From positions 1 to 64,000 of the forward strand of contig DATAKK010000015.1 in NCBI GenBank assembly GCA_036261615.1: a stretch of DNA of 64,000 nucleotides, read 5' to 3'. The position numbers were made by a program, and so were the translations under genes. Source of the DNA: JAJYQH01 sp036261615. GTDB lineage: Bacteria > Actinomycetota > Actinomycetes > Propionibacteriales > Propionibacteriaceae. The notes under the pieces are model-generated. The model did not search any database, was not told the DNA's origin, and saw only the letters and a program-made list of their open reading frames with translations. Positions 60,872 through 64,000 of this stretch are shown here, piece after piece (position 1 is the stretch's first letter; the number at the start of each line of letters is the position of its first letter).

Positions 60872-63800
60872 TTACTCCCAGCGCAGGGTGACGTCGATCC
60901 GGGCGTGACGCGGGGAACCGGCGTACTGGGGCAGGACGTCCTGGCCGCAGGAACGCGACCCGATGCCGTGCTGGAAGGCGTCGAGGTGCAGCCAGCGGCG
61001 TCCCGACTCGATCTCGTCCCAGTGACCCGCCCCGGCCATCTCCTCCGCCGAGGCGGGGGCGAGGCTGAACGACAGGGGATCGGGCCCGGTGCGGGTGACC
61101 ACCAGCGTCCGCTCGCCGTCGGTGACCCGCAGGTCGGCGAGGTCGAGGTGGTTGCCCGCCTCCTGCGGCCGGATCGTCGGCTCCCACGCGTCGGAGGCCG
61201 TCCCCACGAAGCGCCCGTGCCGGGCGCCCCCGCGCAGGTCGACGTAGCTGGTCGTCGGGCCGGTGCCGGTCCACGTGAGCTGGTCGAACTCCAGCGGCAG
61301 GGGCAGGCGGAGGCCCATGCGGGGGAGGACGGGCGGCAGGGTGCCGCGCGGGGTGAGGTCGGCCTGCAGTCGCAGTCCGCCCTCCACCGGGCTGAAGCGC
61401 AGCACGGTGTCGACGGTCCACGCCCACGAGGGGGCGCCCGTGCGCAGGGTGACGACGGTGGCGGCGTCCTCGCGGGTCACCGACACGATCCGGTGCTCGG
61501 CCTGGTCGAGGCGCAGCGTCTGCCAGCGCGCCGCGCTCGACCCGCCGCCGAACGGGCTCGAGGTGCCGTCGGCGCTCCACGAGTCGGCCCCGAAGGTGCC
61601 CCGGTCGTTGTCGGTGGGGGCCCGCCAGAAGCACGGCTCCACGAGCACGGCCTCCTCATCGCCCCACTCGGTGAGCCGTCCGCGGGAGTCGACCCCCACG
61701 CCCGAGCCACCGGACGCCGGTGCGCTCGGCACCGGCGCGGCGCCCACCCGCGACTCGCGCAGGCTGAGCACCCGGCGTCCGAGCAGGTCGTTCTCGCCGA
61801 TGCCGGGCAGCAGCTCGGAGCCGGCGGCGTCGACCTGGCGGGGCAGGCGCGCCTCGATGCCGGTGACCTGGGGGTCGAGGATCGCGAGCTGGAGCCACCC
61901 GCCGTGCCGCTGGACGGCGGCGTCGAGGTCGTCGACGAGCAGCGAGGCCTCCTGGTCGGGCGCCAGCGCGTCGAGGGGGACCTGGCCGTCGTCGACCTCT
62001 CCGTCGTCGCCCACCAGCTGCCACGCGAGCACCAGGCCCTCGCCGTCGCGGCTGTGGCTGGTGTTGCGCACGACGACCGCGCCGCCGCCGACGTGCACCG
62101 CGGTGAACGGGGCGACGGCATTGGCCCAGGCGACCAGGCCGGTGCGCGGGCGGGAGTAGGCGTCGACCAGGCCGTCGCAGACGAAGTTGCCGTCGTGCAC
62201 CCGCTCGCCGAAGTCGCCGCCGTAGGCGAGCCGGTCGTCGCCGATGCCGCGCACCAGCGAGTGGTCGCGCCACTCCCACACGAAGCCGCCGGCGTGGCGC
62301 GGGTGGCCCATCTGCGCGATGTACTCCTCGATCGCGCCGGGGCCGGTGCCCATCGCGTGCAGGTACTCGCACATGACGAACGGCTTGGTGAGGATCGCCG
62401 CGTTCTGGGCCGGGCTGAGCCCGAACTCGTGCGAGCGTGCGCCGCCGAACGACGCCGGGCCCCCCGCGAGGATCGCCTCCACCTCGTCGGTCGACGGGTA
62501 CATCCGCGAGTACACGTCGACGTAGTCGACCGTGTAGTCGTTCTCGTAGTGCACCAGCCGGCTCGGGTCGCGCCGCTTGATCCACCCGGCCATCGCGGCG
62601 AGGTTGTCGCCGCGGTAGGCCTCGTTGCCGAGCGACCACATGATGATGCTCGGGTGGTTCTTGTCGCGCTCGACCGTGCGCTCGATCCGGTCGAGCAGGG
62701 CGTCACGCCAGATCGGCTCGTCGGACGGGTTGCGCCGCCACTGGTCGAAGCCGAACCCGTGCGACTCGTAGTCGCACTCGAGGATCACCCAGAACCCGAG
62801 TTCGTCGGCGAGGTCGAGGACGCCGGGATGCGGCGGATAGTGCGAGGTGCGGATCGCGTTGACGTTGAACGACTTCATGAGCTGCAGGTCGGCCCGCGCC
62901 CGGTCGGCGTCGAACACCCGCCCCTCGTGCAGGTCGACCTCGTGCCGGTTGACGCCGTGCAGCACCAGTCGGCGTCCGTTGGCGGTGAGGGTGCCCTCGA
63001 CCACCTCGATCCGGCGGAACCCGGTGCGCACACTCACGGTCTCGGCGTCGGTCGAGACGAGCACCTCGTAGAGCCGCGGCACGTCGGCGCTCCACGCGTC
63101 GACCGGCCCCACCTCGAAGGACGCCGTCGAGGCGAGGGTGTCGCCGCAGGCCATGGTGGCGGTGAGACCGAGCTCGGGGCACCGGACGCTGACCTCACCA
63201 CGCGCCCCGCGCACCTCGACGTCGAGGCGTCCCTGGCCGGTGGCGGCGTCGTAGTCGGCGCGCACCCACACGTCGTCGAGGCCACCCTCGGGGCGGTGGA
63301 TGAGGTCGATCGAGCGGAAGATGCCGGGCATCCACCACTGGTCCTGGTCCTCGAGGTAGGAGCCGGGCGACCACTGGGTGACCCGGACGAGGACGGTGTT
63401 GGCGCCGGGGTGCAGCATTCCGGTGACGTCGAGCTCCTGCACGAGCCGGGAGGCCTGCGTGGTGCCGGCCCAGGTGCCGTTGACGAACACCGCGGCGCTC
63501 GACTCGACGCCGAGCAACCGGATCCGGTCGCTGCCGTCGGTGGGCCAGTCGTCGGGCAGGTCGATCACCCGGCGGTGGTCGGCGGTGGGGTTCGCGTCGG
63601 GCACGTGGGGCGGGTCGAGGGGGAACGGGTACTGCACGTTCGTGTACTGGGGCGTGCCTCGGCCGGGTCCGGTGAGCACCCAGTGCGACGGGACCTCGAT
63701 CGTCTCCCAGGCGGAGTCGTCGAAGTCGGGTGCCGCCTCGGCCGGGGCCTCGAGCTCGCCGGCGTCCGGGGTGTCGACGAGGGGATCGTGCGGGTAGAGG

Positions 63801-63922
63801 CGGAAGCGCCACGTGCCGTCGAGCGAGAGGGTGGGCGCGTCGCCCGCGAGCACCGAGCGGGGGCGGACGCGGCGTCCGGTACCGGGGGTGGGAAGGTCGG
63901 GCAGGCTCCACTGAGCGGTCAT
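60872..63922 (-). CDS. Beta-galactosidase, GH2 (LacZ type)
   Basis: A 1016-residue intracellular enzyme: N-terminal sugar-binding domain (SLDGTWRFRLYPHD, WETIEVPSHWVLTGPGRGTP), immunoglobulin-like domain, TIM barrel with HGVNRHEVDLHEGRVF, acid/base Glu434 in SLGNEAYRG and nucleophile Glu519 in MCEYLHAMG, and the C-terminal Bgal_small domain (WRAPTDNDRGTFGADSW). ATG 63922 has AAGGA at proper spacing; ATG 63925 and GTG 63967 are alternatives. Facing the PL4 lyase, it likely trims galactan or galacto-oligosaccharides from pectin. Confidence 0.94.
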   Translation of the reverse strand: MTAQWSLPDLPTPGTGRRVRPRSVLAGDAPTLSLDGTWRFRLYPHDPLVDTPDAGELEAPAEAAPDFDDSAWETIEVPSHWVLTGPGRGTPQYTNVQYPFPLDPPHVPDANPTADHRRVIDLPDDWPTDGSDRIRLLGVESSAAVFVNGTWAGTTQASRLVQELDVTGMLHPGANTVLVRVTQWSPGSYLEDQDQWWMPGIFRSIDLIHRPEGGLDDVWVRADYDAATGQGRLDVEVRGARGEVSVRCPELGLTATMACGDTLASTASFEVGPVDAWSADVPRLYEVLVSTDAETVSVRTGFRRIEVVEGTLTANGRRLVLHGVNRHEVDLHEGRVFDADRARADLQLMKSFNVNAIRTSHYPPHPGVLDLADELGFWVILECDYESHGFGFDQWRRNPSDEPIWRDALLDRIERTVERDKNHPSIIMWSLGNEAYRGDNLAAMAGWIKRRDPSRLVHYENDYTVDYVDVYSRMYPSTDEVEAILAGGPASFGGARSHEFGLSPAQNAAILTKPFVMCEYLHAMGTGPGAIEEYIAQMGHPRHAGGFVWEWRDHSLVRGIGDDRLAYGGDFGERVHDGNFVCDGLVDAYSRPRTGLVAWANAVAPFTAVHVGGGAVVVRNTSHSRDGEGLVLAWQLVGDDGEVDDGQVPLDALAPDQEASLLVDDLDAAVQRHGGWLQLAILDPQVTGIEARLPRQVDAAGSELLPGIGENDLLGRRVLSLRESRVGAAPVPSAPASGGSGVGVDSRGRLTEWGDEEAVLVEPCFWRAPTDNDRGTFGADSWSADGTSSPFGGGSSAARWQTLRLDQAEHRIVSVTREDAATVVTLRTGAPSWAWTVDTVLRFSPVEGGLRLQADLTPRGTLPPVLPRMGLRLPLPLEFDQLTWTGTGPTTSYVDLRGGARHGRFVGTASDAWEPTIRPQEAGNHLDLADLRVTDGERTLVVTRTGPDPLSFSLAPASAEEMAGAGHWDEIESGRRWLHLDAFQHGIGSRSCGQDVLPQYAGSPRHARIDVTLRWE

Positions 63923-63925
63923 CAT

Positions 63926-64000
63926 CGTCCTTGTCAGGTGTCTTTCGGGAGCGCGGGTGCGGGTCACCGCTGGGGTTCGGTCGGCGGGCCGTGGCGTCGG
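63926..64000 (-). other. GH2 leader, possibly the end of another gene
   Basis: A minus-strand frame reading RRHGPPTEPQR ends at a TGA (63966-63964) that overlaps GTG 63967 of the GH2 frame as GTGA. This could be the tail of an upstream gene in the same operon. Too little sequence to tell. Confidence 0.3.

Overview
The window is very GC-rich DNA with GTG/ATG starts, tight stop/start overlaps and gene orders typical of Actinomycetia: rsmI-tatD-rsmA-ispE, glmU-prs, rplY-pth-mfd-(SurA-like)-mazG-eno-divIC-DUF501-ppx. Gene content and style suggest a plant-polysaccharide-using member of a group such as the Propionibacteriales. That placement is inference, since no rRNA gene is present.

Layout. 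1-3.7 kb: end of a MerR-like gene, then riboflavin genes (ribA and a RibD-C reductase), a nucleoside hydrolase and ribokinase (nucleoside/ribose salvage), and a Dabb-domain protein. 3.8-11 kb: a secreted arylsulfotransferase-like lipoprotein, two aldo/keto reductases, nicotinamidase, Tag glycosylase and an NCS2 nucleobase permease. 11.3-18.1 kb: a sugar-uptake operon (Tat lipoprotein, two permeases) running into a VOC protein, an L-fucose-dehydrogenase-like AKR and a tautomerase, followed by a ROK regulator; this looks like uptake plus an oxidative sugar route. 18.1-30 kb: a nucleotidyltransferase, an MFS transporter, a protein mannosyltransferase divergent from rsmI-tatD-rsmA-ispE, MarR and TetR regulators, tRNA-Gln, a truncated glmU, and prs. 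30.1-38.5 kb: a LacI-controlled carbohydrate module (binding protein, two permeases, GH130, GH51, divergent GH27) lying between prs and rplY. 38.9-48.8 kb: the conserved rplY to ppx block. 48.8-58 kb: thiol peroxidase, a tRNA with anticodon UAA, a Bax-inhibitor-like membrane protein, NUDIX, zinc peptidase, Mpg glycosylase, an SRPBCC protein, an EcsC-like/DUF389 membrane cluster and a sirtuin. 58.3-64 kb: a Tat-exported PL4 rhamnogalacturonan lyase facing a GH2 beta-galactosidase. With GH51 and GH27 this indicates use of pectin side chains. Neither ABC cluster has its own ATPase, so a shared MsiK-type ATPase elsewhere is likely.

The most unusual content is not in the genes. (1) The heptamer GGACGCC/GGCGTCC occurs roughly every 180-220 bases in the stretches I counted by eye, several-fold more than base composition predicts, including four copies in 70 non-coding bases. 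(2) Nearly every larger intergenic gap holds a long hairpin. At least four of these fall into sequence families with fixed arms and different, self-complementary inner stems. The clearest is an approximately 80-base element built from four GTACG-containing arms with fixed spacing, present three times. (3) About 15 genes have a -10-like hexamer exactly 6-7 bases before the start codon, indicating leaderless transcripts. (4) GlmU lacks its acetyltransferase end and catalytic histidine, and a short-variable-loop tRNA carries the UAA anticodon for the very rare TTA codon.
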